Shown: positions 36,150 through 48,597, counted from the first letter of the stretch. The stretch is 64,000 nt of DNA from Nectonema munidae (GCA_030549495.1 JAUIRK010000880.1:186001-250000), one strand, 5' to 3'. Translations and numbers: made by a program. Notes: generated from the letters alone by a model not told the origin.

Positions 36150-36370
36150 AACTTCTTTTATCGAACTATGGGGAGACATATTATCTTTTTGGAATATGGA
36201 AAGACCACTCAAATTTCTTTTAATTGTTTCAGCAACTTATTGTCATGTTGAAACATCTTTTAGCGCTCTCTAGAAGCCTTTGAAATTGGTTGAGAGCTAT
36301 CATGATTCTACAGACTATTTTTATTTATCATGTGCTAAAGATCAATTAAAAACAGTTGCGAAGGAATAAC
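36150..36370 (+). pseudogene. hAT transposase C-terminal relic
   Basis: Plus-strand reading gives FWNMERPLKFLLIVSATYCH then VETSFSAL, followed after one stop by LKLVESYHDSTDYFYLSCAK. The block SATYxxVExSFSAL resembles the conserved end of hAT dimerisation domains (PATSxxxERxFSxL). No termini were found around it. A relic of about 70 residues. Confidence 0.5.
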
Positions 36371-36818
36371 TAGATTTCTCATTGATGTAAGACACAATAC
36401 AATTTATTTGGAAAGTTTCAAAAACGAAATTACATTACTCTTTACTTTAACTTCAATATTTTTGATATAAATAAAAAATTTTAATTTATAAGTTTCCATT
36501 TTTAATCAAGTAATTTTGTGAGTTTTTTGTGATCATAAAATTAATTTTTTAGAAAAAGACTGAACAATTGTAACGTGATGAGTAAACTAGAAAAGTTCAA
36601 TCGCAAAAATTTTTGTTCCCCCTCCTTTTTTTCAGAAAAAAGAGACCCTAGAAAGAAATATAAAAGTAATTGTATGTGATAGATGATTTAATCGCTGAAA
36701 ATCTTTAAAATATTGTTTTTATATAACATCAAACGATTTTGCACTCGTCATTATAAACTCTGACAGCGAAAAATATATCTTTTTTATTGCCCGGAATATA
36801 TTTAGTGATTTACTGGCG

Positions 36819-36960
36819 TGAGTGAGGTTGGTTAGGTACTGGTTTCGATAACTCAAGGTCTTGGGTTCGATCCCGCATCAAGCCTACTTTCTCATAGTTC
36901 GGTTCAAGCGCCGCAATTGTGCGTTCTCGATGAAAACACCCCGTCGTGTACCTTTACTGA
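36819..36960 (+). repeat. tRNA-derived SINE (family A), best copy
   Basis: Reads GTGAGTGAGGTTGGTTAGGT, then CTTGGGTTCGATCCCGCATC (a good B box, GGTTCGATCCC), TTTCTCATAGTTCGGTTCAA, then TTCTCGATGAAAACACCCCG and GTGTACCTTTACT. The head is tRNA-like, but the unit continues well past tRNA length with a family-specific tail, which identifies it as a SINE transcribed by RNA polymerase III. Confidence 0.85.
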
Positions 36961-37401
36961 CAAGATAAACACAAATATTAAATATATAGAAAGTAAATTC
37001 CTACACATGTATGAACTTCAAAATATAGCTTCGATTATAAAGCTTTTTTTGAACTAATATATTTTTGCGTTCGTTAGGTGTGGGAAATACCTCATTTGAC
37101 ACCACGTGTACTTTTTTTTCCAGCGCACTCTTCGTTATCCATCTATAATAAGTTACTTTAGTATAACTCTCTTTTTATTTATAGCTTTATTTTATTGAAT
37201 ACCATTATGATGTTTGACATGAACAAAGCGTTTTTATTTTACTGTAAATAAATTTTATTAATTTTCCAATAATCCCATATTTCATTTCTTGAAAACTCTC
37301 ATATCTACTGTTCCTAGTCAAAACGCATACAAAAATTGTTGACGAAAAAAATTTTTTTTTTAAAAGAATGTATTGAAAATCAATATTTCAATTGAGGTGT
37401 G

Positions 37402-37580
37402 GGATCTCTTGAAGAACAACCACCCCGTTTTGGTGTAGTGTTTGTCCCTCAGGCGATAAAATTTGAGGGTGGCCATTCTTCAGGAAGGTTTATCTGATCA
37501 TATTACTCAGCATCTAATGTATGAAAATAAATGTAATTTTTAATTATATTTTTAGGAGAGTGGTTGTTCTTCAGGAGATC
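37402..37580. mobile_element. 179 bp MITE with 21 bp inverted ends, possibly Mutator-like
   Basis: Ends ATCTCTTGAAGAACAACCAC and, inverted, ATCTCCTGAAGAACAACCAC match in all but one position. TGAGGTGTG (37393-37401) on the left and TGAGGTTTG (37581-37589) on the right match at 8 of 9 positions and may be a 9 bp target duplication, the length usual for Mutator-like elements. A second, weaker inverted copy of the end (GCCATTCTTCAGGAAGG) lies inside. Confidence 0.7.
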
Positions 37581-37659
37581 TGAGGTTTGTTATAAAGTAA
37601 CCTAAAATATTAGAGAAATATGTATATAAGAGTCAAACTACTTGCAATTCAACCCACAA

Positions 37660-38415
37660 ACATATACCTTATATTAACGAATTATATTACGAATCATCCG
37701 CAAAAATTTTACATCCTCATCCGCGCATTTTTTCATGTTAACATCCGCAATATAAAATCTTTACATTATAGCTACTTTTCTAATTTTTACATTGTAGCTA
37801 CTTTTCTCGATCCGAGATTCAAAAGTAAATTGTTCACCAATTTTGAAACAACAGATAAAGTAAAAACTTTCCTTTAAAATTCATATGATGAGGATAAGAT
37901 TGATAATAGTGGCATAGAAGAAAAAAGCTGCAAAAAATGAAGAAAAGTGCTAATGAAGTTTATACCTCTTTGAATGAAGCTATGGACTCTATTCTAAACT
38001 CTAGTAGTGTGAAGAAGAAAACAAGAAAGAAAATGAAGATAATGAAGTTTTTAATGAAGAAATAACGAAGTATCAAAAAGAAAAAAGAATTGATTCATAT
38101 AATTGCTTAGATTGGTGGAAAACTAAACAAGAAGAATTTCCATTTTTATCAAAAATTGCATGTCATTCATTACCTTGCCTGTCCTTCTAGCACTGTTCAA
38201 AGCTAGAAGGATGATTTAGATTTTTTTACATTGGTGGATTAAAAAATGTAAAAAAGGGATTAAAACAGTAAGATACTGTAAAATATAAAACATAACTTTT
38301 TAAAAATATTTTATATCCGCATAAAAATGTATTTTGGATATCCGCTTTCGCTAGGATGTCAAATCTAATATCTGCATCCACGGATGTAAAAAAATTCACA
38401 TCCGATACATCTCTA
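37660..38415 (+). mobile_element. internally deleted hAT (Ac/ZBED1-like)
   Basis: Both ends carry clusters of CATCCGC-type motifs (left 37696-37755, right 38318-38405), and the right end reads, inverted, TAGAGATGTATCGGATGTG, which is the form of Ac/ZBED1-like hAT termini. Between them lies the end of a transposase in the plus sense. The left terminus is worn and its exact base is uncertain. The element is much shorter than a complete one. Confidence 0.7.
37788..38190 (+). pseudogene. hAT (ZBED1-like) transposase C-terminal relic
   Basis: Plus-strand reading gives FYIVATFLDPRFKSKLF (the LDPRFK block of Ac-type transposases), then NEVYTSLNEAMDSILNSSS, then ITKYQKEKRIDSYNCLDWWK and TKQEEFPFLSKIACHSLPC, which match the linker and the WW…FP.LS..A block before the dimerisation domain. 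The three pieces are in different frames and separated by stops; the catalytic core is missing. Confidence 0.75.
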
Positions 38416-41400
38416 CCTTGTATATATAACTTAATGCAAGCACCCAAAAAATGTATTTATTGATAATAATTATTTTTATACTTAATTTTCGATATTTACT
38501 TTTTTGATTCAAAACTTGTGTCCCTTTTGACTTTTTAAATGTGGCCGTGTTGACCAGACCTCAGGCTTACGACTCTGAAAGTCCACACACTCCTGCTTGT
38601 CCTTGTGTAGTAGTTGAATAGAGACTCCCTTCAACACTACATTTTCTTGAATAAACGCTAAATGAATGCGTTTTCCCGCACTGCCCCCACAAATGTAAAG
38701 AATCATGATAAGTGTGGGGATAGAGTACATTGGCATTGCTGCCACCAAACGTGTAAACAGTGAGAGTTTTCTACCACGAAAAGTAAACACGTTGAAGTGC
38801 TGCTTCACAATTGCACACAGCCCCATTGTTTGCCTTGAAGCATAGAAAGCAAATTCTTACATCCATTGTTTTGACTATTTAGCTCATTCCACTGAAAGAA
38901 TAATACTCTTTGAAATATATTTCATCAATGAAACTTCTTGGAACAGGTGGTCAACGTGCAGTTAAAGTATATCTCTCCCAACAACTAATTCAATCTGATG
39001 AAAAATTTCCAAATCTTATTGGATGACTTTAGAAGTAGAATTTATTCAAGTCAACAATTTTTAAAAATTTATAAAAAAAACAAATTTCTTATACGTGATT
39101 CGTCAAATTATTTGTTTAAACTTTTTCGCGTAGATTTAAAATATAGGAATATATACTGTTGAAGATTTTAGAGTAAAAAAATTTTGAACTGTCACATTTT
39201 TTCCAAATAATTTGTGAAAATTGCATGCCCTATACCAGTGATCAGACAACGAAATAGATATCAGAAAGTCTACACCAATACTGTTATACAAAATTTGCAC
39301 AAAAATAATTTTGCGCAATAAAATCACTACACAAACCAGTATTCAATTTTGTACATGTCTAAAATTGGGCAAAATAAAGCGAAAAAATAGTCCAAATAAA
39401 GAATTTTGCATTTTGACTATTTTTTAAATTGCAAAACACTACTAATTGTCAACCTTTTGTCCTTAGATTTGGGGTCTACTTATATACCTAGTCGACTTAT
39501 AGATAGGACCTTATCAAATCGCAACAAAAAGGATATTGAAAAAAGTCTGGAACACAAAAATTTTATATTTCTTACAAAAATATAATTAATATGAAAAATA
39601 TTTTAAAGGTAAAAGATAAGTTTTTATACTAAATAAAGAGATAAACAACATTATATTTGGAGGTAAATTTTTCTAAAAGCCTTTTTTTGGCATAGATCAG
39701 TGATTGAAAAATCGGGATTCCAATAAATCTAGGATTCCGTTACGACTCCCGGAAAAGCGGGACACCTGGCAACCCTACTTATACACCAAATGAATAACTA
39801 AGTCAATAACTAACTATACGCAAATAAAATGTTAACTTTTTTATATTCCACTACATAAGTACTTTCAACGCTGTAGCATTTTAGTAACATGCATTTAGCA
39901 CTGGACATTCCGCTTCAGAGTTTGGCTCTTTATTTGCAGGTCGCTCAGTTTCTTAACTTTGAAACTGCCTGAAATAATGACAAAATTAGAAACTTTGACT
40001 TAAGGTTTGTTATACAGCTTCTTTTTTTATTGAATCTCAAATTATAAATAAAGATGTCTTCTAATCATTTTTCTATTTTATTTTTTAATTTTTATATTTT
40101 ATTTGAAATTTTGAAACTACGAAAAGTTTATCCTTTTTTCGCATAAAAGACCAGCTACGACAATTGATGCCAGATGTTTTTTACTTTTGGCAATTTATGA
40201 TATACATAATATTTTAGGTAGTTTTCACTCTGTTTTATTCTAAATTTGTTTTCATCCCAACCTATTTCCTTTCATAAATGTATTCTCTTTACTGTGAAAT
40301 AATTTTAACTCATGGATTTAAACTTTTCAAATGTAGAATCAGAGCTCTGAGTGCAAATTTTTTGAACAAAACTTTGATAAGTACAAGATTAAAAGCCTGA
40401 ATAAAAGATTTTTATGCTTTATGGAAATTAACATGAAAATATTCTAGAAACCCCAAAGCTAGAAATTCATATAATTGAAACTTCACACCCTACCGAATTT
40501 CCCCAAATTAGTTTGTTTTTTCAAAGTTAGACTTCACTCACACTTAGTTTTACTAATTGGCCTAAATATCAAGTAGACTCATTGTTTCATAATATAAATT
40601 TCTAATATTTTATGGAGCATATTGGATCTTTATGGCAAAATCTTGTTGCATTCCTATTTATTTGTATACACTCTACTGTGACGCTAAAAGTCATATAATA
40701 ATTAGCCTTATTATTATTATTATTATTATCTTGGAGATGATGATAGCCTTCTTCATTAAATCTCGAATTATCTCGCATAATTAGTCACTTTCTCACACAT
40801 CTCCCTCGCGTTCTAATAAAATGGCGCTTATTTTCGTGGGATACGAAGCACTCCTTCACAAAGCAACGGATTCAATCCACTAATAAGTAGTTATAATAAT
40901 AATAATGAGAGTTATGGAAAAGTGTGCTGCATTTGCCTTCTTAGACTCACTGAAGTGTCTCAGAAGTGAGCCAGTAGGATCAAAGAAAGAATATAACAAT
41001 GGTGAATGCTTAACCGTAATCCTAAGAAGGACAAAGAGGGTTAATACCGTGTGTCCTTTCTATTTCATTCCAATTTCTTCCATATTTTTGCAATATATCA
41101 GCTAAATTTTTTAAATTTTTTTATCACTTTAAATTAACGACGAATAAATTTACAGATTTATTTTCACATTTTTCTCGTCTTATTAATTCAAGTATTTTTT
41201 CTTATTTTTCTCTTTTTGTTTATTGTTTCCAAGAAAATTTTTCCTATTTTATTTATATTTTCAACGATAGACAGACAGATACACGCTAAATATTTCTAAA
41301 ATAAGAGACTCCTTTCAGGTTATCTAATCTGTCAATTGCGAAATTACAATATTATTACTCTTCAAAAAATATGAATGAAACATATGAAAGTTTTCACAAA

Positions 41401-41439
41401 AATTTTCAGAATTGTTTCCAGAAATCCTTTCCCTTAATA
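38416..41439. other. intergenic DNA, one unassigned open stretch
   Basis: Mostly AT-rich sequence without recognisable elements. It includes the open stretch at 38509-38826, listed separately. An (ATT)n tract lies at about 40708-40727. Confidence 0.4.
38509..38826 (-). CDS. unrecognised 105-codon open frame
   Basis: Starts ATG, ends TGA, with mixed third-base use that is less AT-biased than its flanks. It has one hydrophobic stretch of about 20 residues (LVAAMPMYSIPTLIMILYI) and a polar C-terminal part with a KPEVWSTRPHLKSQKGHKF end. I recognise no domain. It could be a small gene, one exon of a larger gene, or an old transposon fragment read in a chance frame. Confidence 0.2.
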   Translation of the reverse strand: MGLCAIVKQHFNVFTFRGRKLSLFTRLVAAMPMYSIPTLIMILYICGGSAGKRIHLAFIQENVVLKGVSIQLLHKDKQECVDFQSRKPEVWSTRPHLKSQKGHKF

Positions 41440-42592
41440 GCTATTAAAGAAAAAAACTACTCTGCCTTGGTACACGGAAGAAATGGCTGTATGGAATCGC
41501 CTTAAAATAAAGTGTAATAAATAATTCCGTAAAAATCCTACTCATGATAATCAAATTAACTATAAGTATATTTTCTAAAAAAAATAATAAAACTATGATA
41601 AAATATGCTAAGGCGCAATATTTTTCATCAAAACTTTCTACATGTAATAATAAATCAATATGGCCGACTTTAAACACCCAATTGAAAAAGAAAACTCTAA
41701 CACCTAAAGTTCAGCTTGCTATTCAAGGATTTGTTGATATATTTATTGTCTTGAAATTGATGACTTGTGCCTTGAAATATCATTTGAATACATTGACTCT
41801 TTTCTACCATCACAATCTTCTTCTTTCTTTTTTAGTGCCGTTTGAATTGATGATATATATATTTATAGCTGTAAAATGTTAAAAAATAAGAAATCATTTG
41901 AACATGATCAAATAAGTCTAAAATTGCTCACTCTTATAGTTTACCAGTTTTAGGCAAATTGATGGCCAATATGCTCAATTCTTCAGTAAAACGAGGTAGT
42001 TTTCCTGATAAGTTAAAAATTAGGGAGATTTTACCTGTTCTAAAACCTAATAAGCAACCTACTTCATATGATTCGTATGGACCAATTTCTCTCTTATCCA
42101 GTTTTATCAAGGTTTTTGAAAAAATTATCTCTACCAAATTGGTTAATTATCTAGAAAAGATTGATTTTTTTGCAAACATCAGTTTGGCTTTCCACCAAAT
42201 AAATCAACCAATGATGTTCTATTTGAGCTTTCATTATCAGTAGCTTCAGCATATGAGCAAGATGAAACTTGATTTGTTTTTTCTTGGACTTTTCCAAGGC
42301 ACCTGATTGCGTGAACCATAAAATTTTACTTTATAAACTTAATAAATTAGGCATTAGAGGAAGTTTTTATAAATTAATCGAAAACTACTTAACCGCTAGA
42401 AGCAATTTCATTTCATATAATGATTTAACTTCTGATACTTGTTATAGTAAAGCAGGAGTGCTTCAAGGCTCTATATGGGTCCCCTTTGGTTCTTAATTTT
42501 TATTAATGATATTTATAAGCCTGAAAAACAGAAGCCAAAATGATCATGTATGCTGATGATTCTTTAATTTCCTTGCAACATCTTTAGCTTAT
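41440..42592 (+). mobile_element. LINE fragment (jockey/CR1-like), left part of a split copy
   Basis: Translations run in order through the region between endonuclease and reverse transcriptase (PWYTEEMAVWNRLK, AKAQYFSSKLSTCNNKSIW), then the reverse transcriptase: MLNSSVKRGSFPDKLKIREI, ISLLSSFIKVFEKIISTKL, then in other frames FLDFSKAPDCVNHKILLYKL, GVLQGSI and MYADDSL. The last is the catalytic YADD box. There are several frame changes and stops, so it is dead. It is interrupted at 42592 by a hAT element and resumes at 45640. Confidence 0.85.
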
Positions 42593-42789
42593 ATCATAAA
42601 CATGAGCGTCCGCAGAGGGGGGCACTTGCCCCCCCCCCTCCCTTGGAAAATTAGCAAAAAATTTTGAAATACATAGAATGTATAAAGAATAAAAAAGTAA
42701 ATAAAATAAGCGAAGTTTTTTATTTAAAAAACATGAAAAAGACTTATTATGGAAAAATAATTTTCTAATTACACTAGCACCAAAAGTAA

Positions 42790-45313
42790 CGTAACAAATC
42801 ACAGTTGCATACTATTGCTGAAACAAAAATTGGAGCCGTCTAGGATTTTCGCCAAATTTATCAATCACTTTTTTTTTGATATCTTCTATTTGTTCAATTA
42901 TTTTAGCCCTATGAATGCTTAGCATACAAAGACCAGAAAGACGTTCATCGCTCATTGTTGATCTTTTCAATACTACATGTTGTTGCAGGCCGTGTTAATT
43001 CGATAAGAAAAGATTTTGAACAGCCAGGAACAGATTTGTTTTTGGTAACAAATCAATCAAAATTGATGATTGTCATCAAGTATGTCATCTTTGTAACAAG
43101 CATACCATGATAGAGCTTCTTCAATGAGATTGACAATTTGGTAAACTTTTTGTATTGATGCAAGTACCTCTTTGAAATCTTACCTTTTTCTCTCTTTCAT
43201 TTCGGTAGGGTGCATAACGAAAATTATGAAATATGGTTTGTTACTATCATCGAATAAAAGTTGAAGTGATTGAATTAATGAGTCCATATACGGAATGTAA
43301 ATGTTACGGCGATAATATTCTTCTATTGAACCTCCTACATTTGAACTGTGTTTTTGACGTGAACAAATTATAGGCGTTTTAAAGTGTTTGTCATGTCTTT
43401 CTATCATGGTTTTGACATCACTGAGTATATCTTCTTCAAAAACTCTTTCAGCTGAATCTCGGTGATTTTGCAAGATCTTTTTAAGATTTGTCAAATTACA
43501 AATGCGGTCTTGAACGTCCAGTAGGTTCATGTTTACAGACTGTTGGTAACTGGTTCTAACATGCCTGAATACTTCGAAATAATCATTAAACAAACGAAAA
43601 ATTCGCAAGTCCCTGCTGCACATCTGAGCTGCTTGACGGGTGTTTTGTGATTCATTCATATTTGACTCTAGTTCCTCTAAAATTTCATATATGTTTGAAA
43701 AATTTTGTGAGAACTTTTATACTTAGAAGTCCATCTGGTTTCACTCAGTAAAGGCATATTTGGAGCCAATCTTCTGCTTCTGAACTCTCACGAAAAAATC
43801 AAATGATTGATTTTACTGTTCCTATTGTATTACGAATTTCTGAAATTGAGTTGAGGTCATGGACTACCAAATTAAGTCTATGTGATGAACAATGTACAAA
43901 AACAGCTTTTGGGTAAGTATCACAGCAAGGCCAACTGATTTATCTATTATTATCTGGTTTTTCCATTATTTTAATGAAATTACAGTGAAACTTCGATATC
44001 TCGAACATGTGATATCTCGAAGTATCGGTTATCTCGAAGTTCTTTTATGGTACGAACTTTTTTCCCTATACATTACATGTAAATAAGTTTGGATATCTCG
44101 AACTCTGATATCTTGAATGACCCGGATATCTCGAAGTATTTAATTGTTACAATCATCAAATTACTATGTTTATCTCCAACTTTTTACATACGTAAATAAT
44201 CATTTACAACCAAACACCAAATAATAAAAAATGAAAGTTCTCTAGCAATATTGCAGCAATACATCAGGGACCCTCTCCCCTCCACCTAATGTTCTCCTAG
44301 GGGGGCAAAAACGCATTTTGCTCCCCTTCCCAATAAATTTCAGTGTTTAAAATTTTATTTATGCAACAATTGTTGCCATAATTTTTCTTCAATAAATTAA
44401 GTTTGTAATGAAAATCTTAATGAAAGTAATATGTCAACATCATCAAAGCTGCTTAGAGAAGTGATGTAAAACTAGGCATACGATGTGTGATGATCATGGA
44501 TTTCCATAATTTTTTATGCCTTTATCAAATCATCTACCATTTTTTGGACTTTCTGTCTCTTTGAGTCCGACTTACTGACGTTAATTTAAAATAAAATGCA
44601 CTTTAAAAAGATATCAGGATCTGTTTATTTTAGCAGAGTTACTTTAGATCTAACAAGCAGACAAAAACATTCTGGTCGATACTTATTTTTCAAAAAATGG
44701 ACTTGATAATAGTTTTTCTTGATATTTTGGATATCTCGAACACCTGGATATCTCGAAGTTTTTGTTTGGTCCCTTCAAATTCGACGTAACGAGGTTTTAC
44801 TGTATTTGCATCTTGAACTGAGCCTCTATGCCAATGTGATTTAGAATGATTCTTAGCACTGTCTTTATATTTGGTGAAGGGTTTTAGAATGAAAGCACCC
44901 ATCAACCCTCTCTGAACTGACTGTGAAAATAATACGCAAAATTGACAAAAAGCTCCTTTTAAATAACTTGAATAAGCCAGTCATGGAGTATATTGACTAA
45001 TCCATTGATGACGGAAATTGCGGTAACTCTTAGAATCTTTTTTATAATTGTCATTTATGACCGAAGGAGTATATGTGTTTAAAAAAACCTGATACCTTTT
45101 CTCATCTGTCAGAGTTTGAATGCTGTTAACACAAAAGCCATTTCCTATGTCCTATGTCCATCGGATGAAAGTCTTCAATATTGATCGAAGTTGTTGATTC
45201 TGTTTGTGAACTTTCAGCTTCTTTTAATTGAATTTCAGATGAACTTTCTTTGTCCTCAACATTTTGATTATTTTCTAATTTTTGTTTTTAAAAAACACTT
45301 CTTATATCCATTT
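42790..45313 (-). pseudogene. broken hAT transposase with TTF-type N-terminus
   Basis: Reading the minus strand from about 45313: an acidic leader, FRHQWISQYTPWLAYSSYLK with FCQFCVLFS (the TTF zinc-finger region), GAFILKPFTKYKDSAKNHSK, then, after the inserted MITE, VFVHCSSHRLNLVVHDLNSI, KTPIICSRQKHSSNVGGSIE with EYYRRNIYIPYMDSLIQSL, and at the end ERRLSGLCMLSIHRAKI. This order is that of ZMYM1-like/52K-repressor-like hAT transposases. The stretch between TTF domain and HCSSHRLNLVV is too short, so part of the catalytic core has been deleted; several frame changes are present. The longest open piece is 43180-43659. Confidence 0.85.
43983..44802. mobile_element. 820 bp Tigger/pogo-type MITE nested in the hAT
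   Basis: Ends CAGTGAAACTTCGATATCTC and, inverted, CAGTAAAACCTCGTTACGTC (18 of the first 24 positions match), flanked by TA on both sides (43981-43982, 44803-44804). The motif GATATCTCGAA or a close variant recurs several times near each end. It has no coding capacity. A stretch near 44265-44345 with GGGACCCTCTCCCC and AGGGGGGCAAAAACG may be part of another, older insertion. Confidence 0.8.
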
Positions 45314-45639
45314 TTAAAATCTAAAGTAAAAATTTTGAACTCGATAAAAAAAATAATCAAAAGTAAAAATTTGGAATTCCATGTTTTTATGCTTACCGAA
45401 AATGTTGAATATCAAGCAAACAAAAGAACAAACTGGTAACTTATGGAAAACAGTGTTAATGAAAAGAAAAAATAAGTAGATATGGTACCGGGGATGAGAA
45501 AGGAATAAAAATATACAATTGTATTACATCACCTGTCATATTACTTCCATTGTATATATCAATATCACCATACTATTTTTGATTATTTTTGAAAAAAAAA
45601 TGTTTGCCTCCTTCTGTGGACGCCTACGATCATAAACAT

Positions 45640-45870
45640 AGTGTTTAGAATTTTCTAACTTAAAAAGATTCAAAATTATCTTCAGTAAAACTGAATTAAT
45701 TAATTGAATCAAACTTATTTTTAACACTATTGAAAATTGATGAATGATAAGCCTGATTGAAATATGATCTATTTTTTTTATATTTGATTTTTTCTACATC
45801 ACATAATAAATTAATTTTTACATGTTCTTTCCTTTAAATCAAAAGATTTTGTTAGTAACGATATTAAACC
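45640..45870 (+). mobile_element. LINE fragment, right part of the split copy
   Basis: Immediately right of the hAT the plus strand reads FSKTELIN, then IKLIFNTIENW, which fits the region after the YADD box of LINE reverse transcriptases (…L.LI…L..IE.WL..N.L). This shows that the hAT landed in a LINE already present. Similarity fades by about 45870. Confidence 0.6.
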
Positions 45871-47742
45871 GCTAGGTAAACTTGCATTCAAAAATCACGA
45901 AAAACGGAAATATTGCAAAACCCAAAACTGATAAATCGGGCTTCTTTTCTGACCATTTTTTGAACATAGAATGCGCAGAGGAACTAGAAGATGAATGGGA
46001 TCTTTCGGAGAATAAGATTTTGTATATAAGGCCGTTCGCACCAACTATAGATGATGTTACACTTACTAAAGAATCCAGATATCCTGATAAATTTTTTTAC
46101 TTTCAAATTTTTAATGTTTCATTATAAATATACTTTTTGGATAAAAAGAAAAGATTTTTTTGGTTTAGATAATTTTAATTAAATCGATTTTTTTCGTTTT
46201 CAAGAATTTTGGTTTGGGATATATTAGCTTGAAGATATAAATAATAATTGATTTCACGAAAAATGTTAAGTTCTATGCAAAAGTTTTGGAATGAAGAACG
46301 AGGAAAGGCTTTTATGATGCTTGTAAAAAAAGAACCAGAATATTCTAACGAACTAAGACTCTATATTATGTTAGAGATAAATACTTCACTATAATTTTGA
46401 AAGTTTATAATTTTCTCTTAGTAATATTATCCCGTTGAATGATTAGAAGTAATAAATTATATGATAAAAAACGAATTTTTGTTTGGAGATCACCTTTTCA
46501 CAAAACTGTTTCAAATTAATACATTTTAAACAGACTCCATCGATTTACGAGACAGGAATATCTTGTGGGTTCCCAAAAATTTATAACCTTATTGCACTCA
46601 TTAAAACAATATCGAATCAGTCCTTAAAATTTATTGAAAGAATATGTTTTAACTAAAAAGGTGTTCTCATTTAGAATTTTCATACCTTAGATCAAAAATA
46701 AAGGAAATTTTTCGCATGAACAATTTTTGGCGCGAGAATTTTAAATAAAAAGTATTTTCAAACCAAAAAACTTTAGTTTTTATAAAAAAAAATTTTCTAA
46801 AAAAAACCAAAATTTTTTAATTTAACTCGCTCTACTTAAATGTCAAATTGAGCCGCCGTGATGTGAAAACTCAGATTTTAAAAATGTGTATGTTTTAATT
46901 TGAACTTCTAAATCGGTTTATTTTCAAAAATTTTCCTTAAGTATACTTTAATTAATTTCCTTTTTTGGAAAATATTTTTCAATTTTTTATGTAAATATTT
47001 TTCAATTTTTCTCTTCTACCAATTTTATGCTTCACCCAATTCTCTTTGAATCAACATTCACCAAATTCTAATTGTGTAACATTAGGCCAGATATCATAGA
47101 CTCATTATTAGATATTATTACCAAGTGATAATAATGCAAATTTACTGGCTGTTTATTTTACGACTTTTGCATAAAAAATTCAGTTCACGGTACACATTTT
47201 ACAGTGACATGAAAAATGTATCTACATTAATCTTTTTCTTTAGATCCTACATTCTGAAGATATTTTTTAGTGTGACGAAAAATGCGTCATTAACATATTG
47301 CATTATACTTTGACTGATGAAAGAAGAAAATGCAAAATGGTAGTGCAAATGTGTCAAATATCTCTAAAATATTGATAAGCGCTAAGTAATGAAAGCGCAA
47401 AATGTGAACCGCGATACTAAAAAAAGCGAGTTTACGATTAGTTTTATCTTAATTACCATTGATAAAAAGTGTTAGTTGACTGTTTAGACTAGTTAAGCTA
47501 TTTTTCAAAAATCATCAAGGATCTAGTGATTTACTCTTAAATTTAGTCTTAAGCAGTTTCTTCGTTAAAATGATTTTTGCATCATTGCTACCGGCTCAGC
47601 CAATTAAAGACATTTTAGTGCAGCTGGTCAAATAGTAAATCAAAGATCTGCACTCTTGAAGCTTTTTCTACTGATAAATGTTAAATTGTAAGAATGAAAT
47701 TAAAAAGTAAAATGTATGCAGGTTTCTATTTATTATTTCCTG
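45871..47742. other. intergenic DNA, one unassigned open stretch
   Basis: An open stretch at 45882-46127 (plus) reads FFSDHFLNIECAEELEDEWD and KILYIRPFAPTIDDVTLTKE. It is acidic and coding-like, but I do not recognise it and its left part overlaps the fading LINE. The remainder is AT-rich with no element I can name. Confidence 0.4.
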
Positions 47743-47994
47743 TTAGGCAAAGCAAAAATTTTAGGGGGGGGGGGGGGTCGCTCATTGGGAATTAATCTGC
47801 TTCAAGGCGAAAAGAAAACATATGATGTATTTGTCAAGCCATATCTATACACATTACATTTTCATTAAAGAAATTATCATGAATGCTAGATGTTTGTCAT
47901 ATTTTTTTAGGGGAGCTTGAAAATTAGCTGGGGGCTTGATAAATAGTTGGGTGAGGGCTTGTGCCCTAAAATTAAATAGGTAGCGCGGGCTCTG
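47743..47994. mobile_element. hAT-type MITE, copy 2 of the 33557 family
   Basis: The body from AATCTGCTTCAAGGCGAAAA through GCTGGGGGCTTGA matches the copy at 33557-33833 almost base for base. The right end reads GCGCGGGCTCTG and the left end is worn (GGCAAAGCAAAAATTTTAGG in place of the CAGTGCTCGCG end). A G-run starts at 47764. I find no clear target duplication. Confidence 0.75.
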
Positions 47995-48597
47995 TATGTG
48001 GTAAAAAATTATTGTGGCTTTTAACACGAACCAACATTAATTTCTTTTCGGCTTTGAGAAACCATGGCTATATTTCCGCGCCTCTCTTCAAATGTGAACC
48101 AATTGCTCACCTTAAAACAAAGCAAGGTCTTTCGCATCCGATATCAAGTTGCTATCTTTCATTGCAATGCACAAAAAAGAGATTGTTCTACCAATCATGC
48201 GTAGTAAGCCAGAAGTTCATTGTATACGAGAAAATGTTAATTTCGTTTTTATCCTATTATCCTTTGTTATCCTATAATAATAATCAAAACATATTATAAA
48301 CTACTTTTCTCTAATTCTTATTATTATTAATGTTATTTTTTTAATTGCTATTTTGGAAATTCTTCATATATGTGATATGACGACTATCATGATGTTTACA
48401 ATTTCTTATACACTTATCACGAACAACATGAAAAAGACTGGGAGAACTTTGAATAATTTACTCAATCTCAGTAACAAGTTTCCCCACAATCACCCTTTCA
48501 CTTCTGCCGATTTTTTAAATTTCTAGTTTTCCAGAAAATCGGAGATACAAACCTCAAATCATTAGAACAAACTTTCCTGTAAATCCCAAAACTGGTT

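Larger units (their letters stand above)
42604..45628 (-). mobile_element. hAT transposon (TTF/ZMYM1-like transposase), split by a MITE
   Basis: The ends GCGTCCGCAGAGGGGGGCA (left) and, inverted, GCGTCCACAGAAGGAGGCA (right) match at 16 of 19 positions. The 11-mer ATCATAAACAT flanks both sides (42593-42603 and 45629-45639). This is longer than the 8 bp a hAT should make, and the right end carries a few extra bases, so the exact borders are uncertain. The element sits inside a LINE and itself contains a TA-flanked MITE (43983-44802). Its transposase gene is broken. Confidence 0.8.

Noticed and set aside
44265-44345. Possible fourth nested insertion with G- and C-runs inside the Tigger-type MITE
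   Set aside because: I could not find its second end or a target duplication.
45882-46127. Acidic 81-codon open stretch
   Set aside because: It overlaps the fading end of a LINE and shows no known domain; kept only as a note in the intergenic entry.
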